A DNA stretch of 23,901 bases from positions 1 through 23,901 of the forward strand of contig JAFGUY010000028.1 of the NCBI GenBank assembly GCA_016938245.1, read 5' to 3'. How positions within the stretch are numbered: position 1 is the stretch's first letter; each line of letters opens with the position of its first letter. The translations under genes and the position numbers were made by a program. The stretch is from Candidatus Omnitrophota bacterium. GTDB taxonomy: Bacteria; Omnitrophota; Gorgyraeia; Gygaellales; Profunditerraquicolaceae. This document shows, in pieces, positions 14,547 to 23,265 of the stretch. The notes under the pieces are model-generated. The model worked only from the letters and a program-made list of their open reading frames with translations. It was not told the DNA's origin and did not search any database.

Positions 14547-15679
14547 AAAAGGTCCGCAGAAAAGTAGTCTTCCAAAAAGTCATTTTTAAATTCTAAGAAA
14601 CAGTTATCTTTTATAGCCCCGCGAATTTTACGCATAAGGTCAAGGAAGAAATATACATTATGCAAAGATAGAAGCGTAAGCCCCAGCATCTCCTGGGCAT
14701 TGAATAAGTGGCGTAAATATGCCCGGCTAAAAGTCTTACAGGTATAGCAGGAGCATTTTTCGTCAAGCGCTTCAAAATCCTCAATATAAGGAGAGTTGAC
14801 TATCTTAACCTTACCCTTGCTGGTAAAGGCAGTACCGTTCCTGCCGTAACGCGTAGGAACGACGCAATCAAACATATCCACCCCCCGCTCTACCGCCTCT
14901 AAGATATCCTGCGGATAACCTATGCCCATGGCATAGCGAGGTCTCTGAACGGGGAGAAGGCTAGCGGTTGTATCAAGCATATTATATATTAAATTACTCG
15001 GCTCGCCAACAGATACTCCTCCTATCGAATAACCCTCAAAATCCATATCCACCAGTTCCTTCGCACAGGCACATCTTAAATCCTCATAGGTTGCTCCCTG
15101 CACAATACCGAATAGAAACTGTTTTTTATCCGGCCCGCCTCTATTTTCTTCTTTGTGCCTCTTAGAACGCTTAGCCCAATTAATTGTCCTTTGCATCGCA
15201 ACTTCCGCCTGGAACCTGCTGCAGGGATAATGCACGCATTCATCTAAGGGCATAATGATATCCGAACCTAAATCTCGCTGGATATCAATAATGTCTTCGG
15301 GAGAAAGAAAATGCCTAAAGCCGTCAATATGGGACTGAAATTCGACACCCTTATCGCTTAGTTTACGTAAAAGCGCTAAACTAAATATCTGAAATCCTCC
15401 GCTATCGGTTAAAATAGGCCTATCCCAGGATATAAACTTATGTAAACCCCCTGCCTTACGGATTACGTCCATGCCCGGGCGGAGAAATAAATGATAGGTA
15501 TTAGAGAGCATAATCTGGGCACCGGATTCTAATACGTCTTTCGGGTACAAACCCTTAATGGTAGCATGGGTACCTACCGGCATAAAACACGGGGTATCAA
15601 TCTCTCCGTGGCTGGTAGAAATCTTCCCCAGCCTTGCTCTGCTATTTTTCTCCTGATGGATCAGCTTAAACATTGGCAT
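14543..15679 (-). CDS. tgt: Queuine tRNA-ribosyltransferase (bacterial tRNA-guanine transglycosylase)
   Basis: Exchanges guanine 34 for preQ1 in the anticodons of tRNA-Asp, Asn, His and Tyr. The 378 residues have the TIM-barrel pattern: TPCFMPVGTHATIKGL, ILTDSGGFQIFSLALLRKLS with the active-site Asp92, SHIDGFRHFLSPEDI, GIVQGATYEDLR, IGGVSVGEPSN and FDCVVPTRYGRNGTAF with the nucleophilic Asp. The zinc site CSCYTCKTFSRAYLRHLF (Cys-x-Cys-x2-Cys and His) is complete. Two ATGs are possible (15679 and two codons later); both fit the family. It starts four bases after queA and ends in an ATGA overlap with trmD. Confidence 0.97.
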   Translation of the reverse strand: MPMFKLIHQEKNSRARLGKISTSHGEIDTPCFMPVGTHATIKGLYPKDVLESGAQIMLSNTYHLFLRPGMDVIRKAGGLHKFISWDRPILTDSGGFQIFSLALLRKLSDKGVEFQSHIDGFRHFLSPEDIIDIQRDLGSDIIMPLDECVHYPCSRFQAEVAMQRTINWAKRSKRHKEENRGGPDKKQFLFGIVQGATYEDLRCACAKELVDMDFEGYSIGGVSVGEPSNLIYNMLDTTASLLPVQRPRYAMGIGYPQDILEAVERGVDMFDCVVPTRYGRNGTAFTSKGKVKIVNSPYIEDFEALDEKCSCYTCKTFSRAYLRHLFNAQEMLGLTLLSLHNVYFFLDLMRKIRGAIKDNCFLEFKNDFLEDYFSADLL

Positions 15680-15683
15680 TAAC

Positions 15684-16703
15684 CTAAACTATTAGCATGG
15701 CATCGCCGTAACTATAGAATCTATACTTCTTATCAATTGCCTCTTGATAAGCTTTTTTCATCAGTGCAATACCGCCTTCTCCGGAGACGGATGCGCCTGC
15801 GGCGCAAAAAGCGCAAACCAACATAAAAAGCGTAGTTTTGGGAAGATGAAAATTAGTTAGCAGGGAATCTACGATTTTAAATTTATAACCGGGGTAGATA
15901 AATAAATCCGTAAAACCCTCTTTTAAGCCTATAGCATAAGCCTCTAACGCCCTAAGAGTAGTTGTGCCTACGGCAATAATCTTTCCTTTATTTTTCCTTG
16001 TCTCATCTATACTCTCCTGCGCAGGCTTAGGCACCTGGAAATATTCGGATTCCATCTCATGCCGGGTTATATCCTCAAGAACAACGGGTTTAAACGTCCC
16101 TAATCCGACATGCAAAGTTAAATATGCAAGATTAATTCCATCTGCCTCTATTTCCCCGAGTATCTTACGGGTAAAATGCAATCCTGCGGTCGGAGAAGCG
16201 ATTGCCCCTTCTTTTTGGGCATATACAGTCTGGTAATAATCCCTGTCCAAATCTTCGGGCTCCCTTTTTATATAAGGAGGGAGAGGCACTTCTCCTAACT
16301 TATAAATATTATCTGCGTCTCGCTTTTGAAAAGATATTTCCTTGCGGTTGGTTATAACTGCGGTAACCGTACCGTGGTTAAATTTTATCCTCTCGCCTAC
16401 CTTAGTCCGGCTAGGCTGGATTAAGGCTTCAAAGGTAGAGCCGTTTTTACGCTTAGTTAATAAAACTTTTGCCTTCCCGCCGGTACCCTTATGCCCTAAA
16501 AGCCTACAGGTAAGTACTTTGGTGTTATTTAATGCTAAAAGATCTCCTCTTTTAAGATAACCGCTAAAATCTTTGAAAGACGCATGCGTTATCTTTTTAT
16601 TCAGGCGGTCCACTATTAATAATCTGGCTGATTCGCGCTCTGTTAAGGGGTATTGCGCAATTAATTCAACGGGCAAAGAGTAATCAAAATCAGATAGTTT
16701 CAT
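15684..16703 (-). CDS. queA: S-adenosylmethionine:tRNA ribosyltransferase-isomerase
   Basis: Adds the ribosyl part of S-adenosylmethionine to preQ1 in tRNA to make epoxyqueuosine. The 339 residues carry the family segments FDYSLPVELIAQYPLTERES, LALNNTKVLTCRLLGHKGTG, VPLPPYIKREPEDLDRDYYQ, YAQKEGAIASPTAGLHFT, LTLHVGLGTFKPV, GTTTLRALEAYA and the end segment LLTNFHLPKTTLFMLVCAF. It acts after Tgt and before QueH, both encoded in the same run. The start is the ATG at 16701-16703; no Shine-Dalgarno is visible. Confidence 0.97.
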   Translation of the reverse strand: MKLSDFDYSLPVELIAQYPLTERESARLLIVDRLNKKITHASFKDFSGYLKRGDLLALNNTKVLTCRLLGHKGTGGKAKVLLTKRKNGSTFEALIQPSRTKVGERIKFNHGTVTAVITNRKEISFQKRDADNIYKLGEVPLPPYIKREPEDLDRDYYQTVYAQKEGAIASPTAGLHFTRKILGEIEADGINLAYLTLHVGLGTFKPVVLEDITRHEMESEYFQVPKPAQESIDETRKNKGKIIAVGTTTLRALEAYAIGLKEGFTDLFIYPGYKFKIVDSLLTNFHLPKTTLFMLVCAFCAAGASVSGEGGIALMKKAYQEAIDKKYRFYSYGDAMLIV

Positions 16704-16720
16704 TTATTCAAAGGCAGGGG

Positions 16721-17899
16721 CTATATACCGCTTAAGTATTTAATTACTTTTTCGTCTAAATCGTCATAAGAAAATATGGCGACACCGTCGGGCTTAAGGC
16801 TGGATACGGTCTTATATTGTTCGCTAAATATATTTAGGTTATCCTTCATAAGATATAATCCTAACCCTATAAAAACCCTGCCGCCTCCCCTATGGGCTAA
16901 AGAAGCACGCACCAGTTCTTTAGTCAAACGATTATCAAGAGTATAATTCATAAGTACCACATAATCCAAAATCCCCTCTTCAAGCCAAAGAGGCCAATCC
17001 TGAAACATACTGGAGTATGCCCGATCCCCTGCGGGAATCACTGCGGCTGAAACCAGAAGATTATTTGATTTTTCCTTAATACGCTTAGCGATCCTTCTTA
17101 CAAGGCTAGTTATCTGCTCGCGCCTCCAGTCATCCCAGAGCATATAATCTTTTGTGTTCTTTAAACCGGAGAGTGGGTCTAAGCCAGTCCATTCCTTAAA
17201 ACGCTCTATGTTTTTTAAACCGTAACCGTAACTTAGCCCGTACTTAGTAAACCTTGATCCGGAGATAAAAGGTACGGTCATCGGGTAACGCACATAATCA
17301 AGGTGTATGCCGCTAAATAGGGGATATCTGTCTATCACCTCTTCGGCAACTGATATTAAAAGCTTGGCTACTCTCTGGTCACCCGGCTCAAGGAATAGAA
17401 GCTCTTCTCTTAAATAATATTTATCTGATTCATTAGGATTATCCCTGCCGGATATCCTAAGGTAATGGTCTCTAGTCAAGACTTCTCTGCCAAACTTCTT
17501 AATTATATCCGCATTATTATTCTGCCCCAAACTTAAAAGGTTAACCCAGGCAAACACCTTGATGTTATTAGCCTTAGCCTCTTTTAACAGAAAGTCAATT
17601 GTATCTAATCCCGCCTCTTTAACCATACCTTCATATTTTAGGCGGTTAAATTGCCCAGAATCATAATACGCGTTACCGGATTGATAGACCTGCAAATATA
17701 TACGGTCAATTTTTGCCTGTTTACAAACATCAATTAATTTTATAACCGCATCTTTTGAATAAAGTATTTTATTCTCTGAAAAAACGCTTACCCACACCCC
17801 CCGGGCGAAGCCATCCCGGGCATCGCCACAGAACCCCAAATTAAGGCTGTAAAATAAAATTACTAAAAACATAAAAAATATGATTTTTTTTCTATGCAT
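16721..17899 (-). CDS. Secreted GHL10-type (DUF187) glycoside-hydrolase-like protein
   Basis: The 392-residue product starts MHRKKIIFFMFLVILFYSLN, a strong signal peptide ending near GFCGD, so it is exported. The rest resembles GHL10 (YngK-like) TIM-barrel proteins: ARGVWVSVFSENKI at the start of the barrel, DRIYLQVYQSGNAYYDSG, NNIKVFAWVN, FSGIHLDYVRYP (conserved Asp-Tyr-Val-Arg-Tyr-Pro near the barrel top) and ILDYVVLMNYTLD. The family is linked to polysaccharide or peptidoglycan-sugar hydrolysis, but the substrate cannot be read here. I chose the ATG at 17897-17899, which places the signal peptide at the N-terminus and overlaps the queH stop by eight bases. The frame stays open 29 codons upstream inside queH, giving a tail unlike a signal peptide. 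It is an odd insert between queuosine genes. Confidence 0.82.
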   Translation of the reverse strand: MHRKKIIFFMFLVILFYSLNLGFCGDARDGFARGVWVSVFSENKILYSKDAVIKLIDVCKQAKIDRIYLQVYQSGNAYYDSGQFNRLKYEGMVKEAGLDTIDFLLKEAKANNIKVFAWVNLLSLGQNNNADIIKKFGREVLTRDHYLRISGRDNPNESDKYYLREELLFLEPGDQRVAKLLISVAEEVIDRYPLFSGIHLDYVRYPMTVPFISGSRFTKYGLSYGYGLKNIERFKEWTGLDPLSGLKNTKDYMLWDDWRREQITSLVRRIAKRIKEKSNNLLVSAAVIPAGDRAYSSMFQDWPLWLEEGILDYVVLMNYTLDNRLTKELVRASLAHRGGGRVFIGLGLYLMKDNLNIFSEQYKTVSSLKPDGVAIFSYDDLDEKVIKYLSGI

Positions 17900-18428
17900 T
17901 GTATTTTTTGCTATATCTTTCCATCTCGGAATAAATACATCCGCAGTATTTCTGGGCATATATGCCTTTCCTCTTTGCCTCTTCATGGGCCTTTTTAAAA
18001 CCCGGGCGAAAATCCGCGTAATAAAACTCTACCCCCTCTTCTCTTGCGGCTTCATCCCCTAATTTCCTTAATACTTCATGATTCTGGTAAGGGCTAACCA
18101 AAAGTGTAGTGGTAAAATACTTAAAACCTCTTTCTTTTGCTATGCGCGCTGTTTTCTTAAGCCTTAACCCCCAACAGATTGTGCACCTTAAAGGCGTATC
18201 CTCCTTAAAATTTATCCCCCGAAAAAATTCCTGGGGCAAATAATCAGGGTAAATTACCTCAATTCCGCTATTTAATTCGGTTATTGCCTTCTTCCTCTCG
18301 TTATATTCCGTAAAGGGATGTATATTGGGGTTGAAAAAGAGCCCGTAAGATTCAAATCCTTTTAATCTTAATACCTCAAGAGGATAAATAAGGCAAGGCG
18401 CACAACAGATATGGATAAGTACTTTCAT
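17892..18428 (-). CDS. queH: Epoxyqueuosine reductase QueH
   Basis: Reduces epoxyqueuosine in tRNA to queuosine, the last step of the pathway; it is the cobalamin-free alternative to QueG. The 178 residues show the DUF208 signature: KVLIHICCAPC (Cys8, Cys9, Cys12) at the N-terminus, then YNERKKAI, PLRCTICWGLRL (Cys82, Cys85), TTLLVSPYQNHE and YCGCIYSE (Cys162, Cys164). The clustered Cys residues hold the iron-sulphur site. The ATG at 18426-18428 is preferred over a TTG two codons upstream. It lies nine bases after ruvB and overlaps the GHL10 gene by eight bases. With queA and tgt nearby, the tRNA-bound half of queuosine synthesis is encoded here. The preQ1-making genes (queC, D, E, F) are not in the window. 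Confidence 0.95.
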   Translation of the reverse strand: MKVLIHICCAPCLIYPLEVLRLKGFESYGLFFNPNIHPFTEYNERKKAITELNSGIEVIYPDYLPQEFFRGINFKEDTPLRCTICWGLRLKKTARIAKERGFKYFTTTLLVSPYQNHEVLRKLGDEAAREEGVEFYYADFRPGFKKAHEEAKRKGIYAQKYCGCIYSEMERYSKKYNA

Positions 18429-18437
18429 TCGCAAGCG

Positions 18438-19490
18438 TTAAAATAACTCTTCCTGTTTTTCTTTAGTGTATTTGACCCCGAAATGGTCAAAGGCAAGCTT
18501 GGTAGCGGTTCGTCCCCGGGGTGTCCGTTTAAGGTACCCGGCCTTCAAAAGATAAGGCTCAACTGTATCGGCAATCGTATCTACCTCTTCATTAAGGCTC
18601 GCAGCCAATGATTCTATTCCTACGGGGCCGCCTGCGTATGACTCTAAAACCAGCCTTAACACTTTGCGGTCTAAATCATCTAAGCCTGCTTTATCGATTC
18701 CCAGTCCATCTAAAGATTTTTCCGCAATTTTTAAATCTATCCTCTCAATAGAAGCTACCTGCGCATAATCCCGTATCCTGCGCAATAATCTGTTTGCTAT
18801 GCGTGGCGTACCCCGCGATCTACGCGCTATCTCATAAGCAGCGTCATCCGCAACCCCTACCCCCAGTATTTTAGCAGAATGCTTAATAATCCTGGCTAAA
18901 TCTTCGATTTTATAAAAATCCAAAGAATAGAATATACCGAATCTTCCCCTTAAAGGAGCAGCTAATAAACCTGTACGCGTAGTTGCGCCTATTAAGGTAA
19001 AAGGCTTAAGGTTGAATTTTATCGTCTTAGCATAGGGCCCTTTATCAATTACAAAATCAATCTGAAAACTCTCCATCGCCGGATACAAAAATTCTTCAAC
19101 CACCTTAGATAACCTGTGTATCTCATCAATAAAGAGTATATCCCCTTTTTCAAGGTTAGTTAATATACCGATTAGATCTCCAGCACGTTCAATAGCCGGG
19201 CCGGATGTTGCGGTTATCTTAGATTGAGCCTCATGGGCAATGATATGAGATAAAGAGGTCTTTCCTAATCCGGGAGGGCCGCTTAAAAGAACATGCTCTA
19301 ACGGCTCCTTTCTCTGACGGGCTGCCTGGATAGAAACTTTTAAGTTATCCACTATATCCTTATGGCCGACGAACTCCGAAAATTTCTTAGGCCGCAACGA
19401 TATATTCAATACTACATCTTCCTCAGACTCTTTTATGCTGGCAAGATTAATATTTCCTTTAAGCAGCGCCTCTCTCGTCTCTTCGCTCAT
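18438..19490 (-). CDS. ruvB: Holliday junction branch migration ATPase RuvB
   Basis: Motor of the RuvAB complex that drives branch migration of Holliday junctions. The 350 residues include LRPKKFSEFVGHKDIVDNL, Walker A GPPGLGKTSLSH (71-78), Walker B LFIDEIHRL (Asp122, Glu123), sensor LIGATTRTGLL, the Arg-finger region APLRGRFGI, RRSRGTPRIANRLLRRIRD (sensor 2) and the C-terminal winged helix ending GRTATKLAFDHFG. The ATG at 19488-19490 lies inside the end of scpA (32-base overlap). ruvA and ruvC, often adjacent, are not in the window. Confidence 0.97.
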   Translation of the reverse strand: MSEETREALLKGNINLASIKESEEDVVLNISLRPKKFSEFVGHKDIVDNLKVSIQAARQRKEPLEHVLLSGPPGLGKTSLSHIIAHEAQSKITATSGPAIERAGDLIGILTNLEKGDILFIDEIHRLSKVVEEFLYPAMESFQIDFVIDKGPYAKTIKFNLKPFTLIGATTRTGLLAAPLRGRFGIFYSLDFYKIEDLARIIKHSAKILGVGVADDAAYEIARRSRGTPRIANRLLRRIRDYAQVASIERIDLKIAEKSLDGLGIDKAGLDDLDRKVLRLVLESYAGGPVGIESLAASLNEEVDTIADTVEPYLLKAGYLKRTPRGRTATKLAFDHFGVKYTKEKQEELF

Positions 19491-20220
19491 ATGGGATAAT
19501 ATTCTCCTTATTCCTTAAAATCTCTATATCTTCAAAAAGTTGGTCCTGTCGGGCCACAATCTCCTTAATCCTGATTAATTCCAATACTGTCAAGAAAGTA
19601 ACAATTATATCCATCTTGTTTTTTGACTTAGCGAATAATTCCGATAGTTTAACCTTTGATTTGACTAACAATAAATGCAATATATCATGGGTTGCCTGTT
19701 CAACCGTAAATTGGTCCTTAACTACTTCATAAAAGACTTCTTTAGGGACATCCTTCAGGGCTTTGGAGAAAGCATTAATTAAGTCGAAAATACTCGCTTC
19801 AAAATATACCTCTTTACCTTCCGCTTCTTTAGAATCTATCTCTGTCTTTGGGCGTTTAAAAACCTCGCGCTGATCGGTTTCTTTTTGCCGTAAGTTTTCG
19901 GCTATCTCCTTGAATTTCTCATACTCTAAGAGCCTCCTTACCAGCTCCTCCCGAGGGTCTTCTTGTTCCTCTTCTTTGCCTTCTCCTTCTTGGACGGGTA
20001 AGAGCATCTTAGACTTAATCTGCATTAAAGTAGCAGCCATAACCAGAAACTCTCCGGCGATATTTAAATCCAAAAGTTGCATAAGATTAATATATTGTAA
20101 ATACTGCTCGGTTACCTTAGAAATAGGGATATCGTAAATGTTTAAGTGGTCTTTTTTTACAAGGTATAATAAAAGGTCTAGGGGGCCTTCGAATATCTCG
20201 AGTTTTATCTTATAGTTCAT
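19459..20220 (-). CDS. scpA: Segregation and condensation protein A (kleisin)
   Basis: Bridges the two heads of the SMC dimer in bacterial condensin, with ScpB. The 253 residues start with the family pattern IFEGPLDLLLYLVKKDHLNI followed by DIPISKVTEQYLQYI and AGEFLVMAATLMQIKSKMLL. A charged linker rich in Glu follows (about 85-105), and the C-terminal winged helix is VKLSELFAKSKNKMDIIVTF then FLTVLELIRIKEIVARQDQL. It starts by ATGA overlap with trpS. scpB, usually the next gene, is not here; ruvB takes its place. Confidence 0.95.
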   Translation of the reverse strand: MNYKIKLEIFEGPLDLLLYLVKKDHLNIYDIPISKVTEQYLQYINLMQLLDLNIAGEFLVMAATLMQIKSKMLLPVQEGEGKEEEQEDPREELVRRLLEYEKFKEIAENLRQKETDQREVFKRPKTEIDSKEAEGKEVYFEASIFDLINAFSKALKDVPKEVFYEVVKDQFTVEQATHDILHLLLVKSKVKLSELFAKSKNKMDIIVTFLTVLELIRIKEIVARQDQLFEDIEILRNKENIIPYERRDERGAA

Positions 20221-21197
20221 AAGTTAACCGCTTTAAAAACATCCTGCATTGTTTTAGAAGCTATGGCGCTGGCATTCTCATTGCCCTTAGCAATTATCTT
20301 CTTTATGCCTTCTTTGTCTCTGCTGATTTCTTCCCTTTTTTTCTGTATGGGAGAGATCTTATCAATAATATTTTCCGCAAGTATTTTCTTGCATTCGGTA
20401 CAGCCTTTTTTTGCGCTTGTACACCAGTCATAAACCTCGTTTTTCATCTTAAGGATAAATGTCGAATAATAGGAAAAAACATTGCAGGTATCCGGATGCC
20501 CCTCATCGCCTAATTTAATCCTTTTAGGGTCCGTAAACATAGTAGAGATTTTCTTTGTTATAAGGGAAGGCGGGTCAGAAAGGTTAATAGTATTAAGATA
20601 ACTCTTGCTCATTTTTCTTCCGTCTAAACCTAATAATTTAGGTGTTTCGGTCAATATCGCATCGGGATAGGGAAAAATTTCTTTCTTGTACAAATTATTA
20701 AAAAGCCGGGATATTTCTCTGGTAAGCTCCAGATGCGGCAGTTGATCGCGGCCGACCGGGACCTTATCAGCCTTATAAAGCAGTATATCCGCAGCTTGAA
20801 GTACCGGATAACCTAAAAAACCGTAAGTATTGAGGTTTCTCATTTTAACCTCTCTTAATTGCTCTTTATAAGTCGGGCAACGCTCAAGGAGTCCTAAAGG
20901 GGTAAGACAAGAGAATATCATATAAAGTTTAAGGTGTTCCGGGACTTTAGACTGCACAAAAATAACTGATTCCTTGGGGTCAATGCCTACGCTTAACCAG
21001 TCTATAACATTATCGGTTATGTTGCTTAAGAGTTCCCGGGTATCTTCATATTCGCTCATTAAAGCATGCCAGTCAGCAACCATAAAAAAACATTGGTATT
21101 CTTTCTGGAGTTTAACCCAATTATCCAAGGCCCCTACAAGATGCCCCAGGTGTAATTTTCCGGTCGGGCGCATTCCGCTCAAAATTATCTTCTTCAT
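20217..21197 (-). CDS. trpS: Tryptophanyl-tRNA synthetase
   Basis: Charges tRNA-Trp with tryptophan. The 326 residues form a class I synthetase. They begin KKIILSGMRPTGKLHLGHLV with the HIGH-type motif HLGH (16-19), have LQAADILLYKADKVPVGRDQ (Trp and ATP binding), and the KMSKS loop at 195-199 (GRKMSKSYLN). Near the C-terminus is a CTSAKKGCTECKK segment seen in many bacterial TrpRS. It is joined to infB and to scpA by ATGA overlaps, so its synthesis is likely tied to that of both. Confidence 0.96.
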   Translation of the reverse strand: MKKIILSGMRPTGKLHLGHLVGALDNWVKLQKEYQCFFMVADWHALMSEYEDTRELLSNITDNVIDWLSVGIDPKESVIFVQSKVPEHLKLYMIFSCLTPLGLLERCPTYKEQLREVKMRNLNTYGFLGYPVLQAADILLYKADKVPVGRDQLPHLELTREISRLFNNLYKKEIFPYPDAILTETPKLLGLDGRKMSKSYLNTINLSDPPSLITKKISTMFTDPKRIKLGDEGHPDTCNVFSYYSTFILKMKNEVYDWCTSAKKGCTECKKILAENIIDKISPIQKKREEISRDKEGIKKIIAKGNENASAIASKTMQDVFKAVNL

Positions 21198-23230
21198 ATT
21201 TTTCTGGCTACCTTCTCTTCTGTGTAAGCCTCAATAATATCACCTTCCATAAACTGGTCAAACCCAAAAAGGCTTATCCCGCATTCAAAGCCTTCAAGTA
21301 CTTCGCGTACGTCGTCTTTAAAGCGCTTTAAAGACGAAAGCTTCCCTTCAAAAACTACCTGTCCGTTTCTAATTAAGCTTACCATGCAGGTCCGGTTAAA
21401 CTTACCCTTAGTAACAAAAGAACCTGCAACTGTACCCGCGCTAGAGAGTTTAAATACCTTGCGTATTTCAGCCCTGCCTAAAAATATTTTTTTAATTTTA
21501 GGCGTAAGCATACCCTCTATTGCCGCCTTTATATCATTGGCTAGTTCATAGATAATATTGTAAGTTTTAACATCTACGCCCTCTTTTACCATCAGGTCTT
21601 TAGCCAAATCATCTATCTCTACATTAAACCCAAGTATTAAGGCACCTGAGGCAACTGCCAAAACAATATCAGAGCTATTTATATTCCCTACTGCGCAGTG
21701 TATAAAATCAATTTTTATCTCAGAGACATTTAGCTTGCTTAATGTCTCTCTTATCGCTTCAAGCGAGCCTTGGACATCAGCTTTTACAATAAGCTTAAGC
21801 TCCTTTATCTTTCCCTCCTGAATCTGCGCGTACAAGTCCTCCAGGCTTATGCGTTTTACCAACTTAATCTTATTTTCCTTATCTTTTCGCATACGCAAGC
21901 TGGCTAAATCCTTAGCTTCTTTCTCCTGTAAAATAGCGAAGAACTGCTCTCCGGCCAAAGGCACTCCGGATATTCCCAAGACCTCAACCGGCACAGATGG
22001 TGGCACAGAAGTTACTGCTTGGGACCGGTCATTAAACATTGCCCGTATCTTGCCATAAAAATTCCCTACGATAATATTCTCATTTAAATGCAGCGTGCCG
22101 TTTTGAACTAAGAGGGTAACTACCGGGCCCCTGCCTTGAGACATTTTAGCTTCTATGACTACTCCGCGGGCTGGGCGATTTGGATTTGCCTTTAGCTCAA
22201 GCATCTGGGATTCTAATATAATCATCTCTAAAAGATTATCTATGCCTTCCCCTGTCTTGGCTGATACCGGAACAGCTATTGTTTTACCCCCCCAGTCTTC
22301 AGGGTTTAAATCTAGTTTAGCTAACTGTTTTTTAACCCGGTCGATATCCGCCCCCGCCTTATCAACTTTATTTATAGCAACAATTATAGAAACCCCTGCT
22401 GCCCTAGCATGATCAATAGCCTCCTGGGTCTGAGGCATAATCCCATCGTCTGCGGCAACGACTAAGACTACAATATCCGTAATCTTGGCTCCGCGGCTGC
22501 GCATGGCAGTAAAGGCTTCATGCCCCGGGGTATCTAAAAATGTTATCTCCCCATTGGGTAAAATTACGCGGTATGCCCCGATATGCTGGGTAATACCGCC
22601 ATGTTCGGATTCAGCAACTTTCGTCTTACGTATGGCATCAAGAAGCGAAGTCTTCCCGTGATCAACATGCCCCATGAATGTAACTATCGGGAACCTCGTT
22701 TTTAAATCCTTAACTTCATCAACGATCGTATGTTTACTTAAGGCAAGATCCTCGCCTTCAAGGGCCTTTTTAATTTTAAAGCGGTATTTTTCGCAAATTT
22801 TAGCTACTATATCTTCTCCTAAGCTCTGGTTTATCCCTGCCATTATCTTCATATCCATAAGCATCTTAATAATAACGGAGGGCTTCTCCTGTAGTTTGAT
22901 AGCAAGGTCTTTCAGGACAATAGGGAGCTCCAGCTCTAATTCCTTAATCTCAACTACAGGAGGACTAACCTTAACTTCAACCTTAGGCTCTATCTTAAGC
23001 TTAGGCTTCTCCTGAAACTTAGGCTTAATTTCAACTTTAGGTTCTACTATAATCTTAAACTCAGGCTTTGGGATAACCAATGCCGGCTTAATTATTTTTT
23101 TAGCCCTAGATTTAAGGGAGACGGCTTTTTTAGCAGGCTTTACAGACTTAAGCTTTTTAACCGCCTTCTTTACTATCTTTTTAACCTTAGGAAAAGACTC
23201 TTTTTTGATAACCTTTTTTGATTTAAGCAT
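21194..23230 (-). CDS. infB: Translation initiation factor IF-2
   Basis: GTPase that delivers initiator tRNA to the 30S subunit and helps subunit joining. The 678 residues begin with a Lys/Pro-rich low-complexity tail (1-95) that includes a loose 8-residue repeat (PKxEIKPK-like, about 55-88). The IF2_N domain (about 100-150) follows, then the G domain with G1 GHVDHGKT (187-194), GGITQHIGAYRV (G2), G3 DTPGH (233-237) and G4 NKVD (287-290). Domains II, III and the C-terminal tRNA-binding barrel (SSAGTVAGSFVTKGKFNR, FECGIS) come last. The ATG is preceded by GGAAGAGGG. It is 35 bases from nusA. ylxR between nusA and infB, and rbfA and truB after infB, are missing from the usual order. Confidence 0.97.
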   Translation of the reverse strand: MLKSKKVIKKESFPKVKKIVKKAVKKLKSVKPAKKAVSLKSRAKKIIKPALVIPKPEFKIIVEPKVEIKPKFQEKPKLKIEPKVEVKVSPPVVEIKELELELPIVLKDLAIKLQEKPSVIIKMLMDMKIMAGINQSLGEDIVAKICEKYRFKIKKALEGEDLALSKHTIVDEVKDLKTRFPIVTFMGHVDHGKTSLLDAIRKTKVAESEHGGITQHIGAYRVILPNGEITFLDTPGHEAFTAMRSRGAKITDIVVLVVAADDGIMPQTQEAIDHARAAGVSIIVAINKVDKAGADIDRVKKQLAKLDLNPEDWGGKTIAVPVSAKTGEGIDNLLEMIILESQMLELKANPNRPARGVVIEAKMSQGRGPVVTLLVQNGTLHLNENIIVGNFYGKIRAMFNDRSQAVTSVPPSVPVEVLGISGVPLAGEQFFAILQEKEAKDLASLRMRKDKENKIKLVKRISLEDLYAQIQEGKIKELKLIVKADVQGSLEAIRETLSKLNVSEIKIDFIHCAVGNINSSDIVLAVASGALILGFNVEIDDLAKDLMVKEGVDVKTYNIIYELANDIKAAIEGMLTPKIKKIFLGRAEIRKVFKLSSAGTVAGSFVTKGKFNRTCMVSLIRNGQVVFEGKLSSLKRFKDDVREVLEGFECGISLFGFDQFMEGDIIEAYTEEKVARKI

Positions 23231-23265
23231 AATATTTTACCCTCTTCCTATACGTTTATAAGTAA

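Noticed and set aside
17900..17986. 29-codon N-terminal extension of the GHL10 protein
   Set aside because: It lies inside queH, would bury the signal peptide internally, and the downstream ATG gives a normal exported protein.
22941..23230. Lys/Pro repeats in the infB 5' end as a separate repeat element
   Set aside because: They are in frame and typical of the low-complexity N-terminal tail of IF-2.
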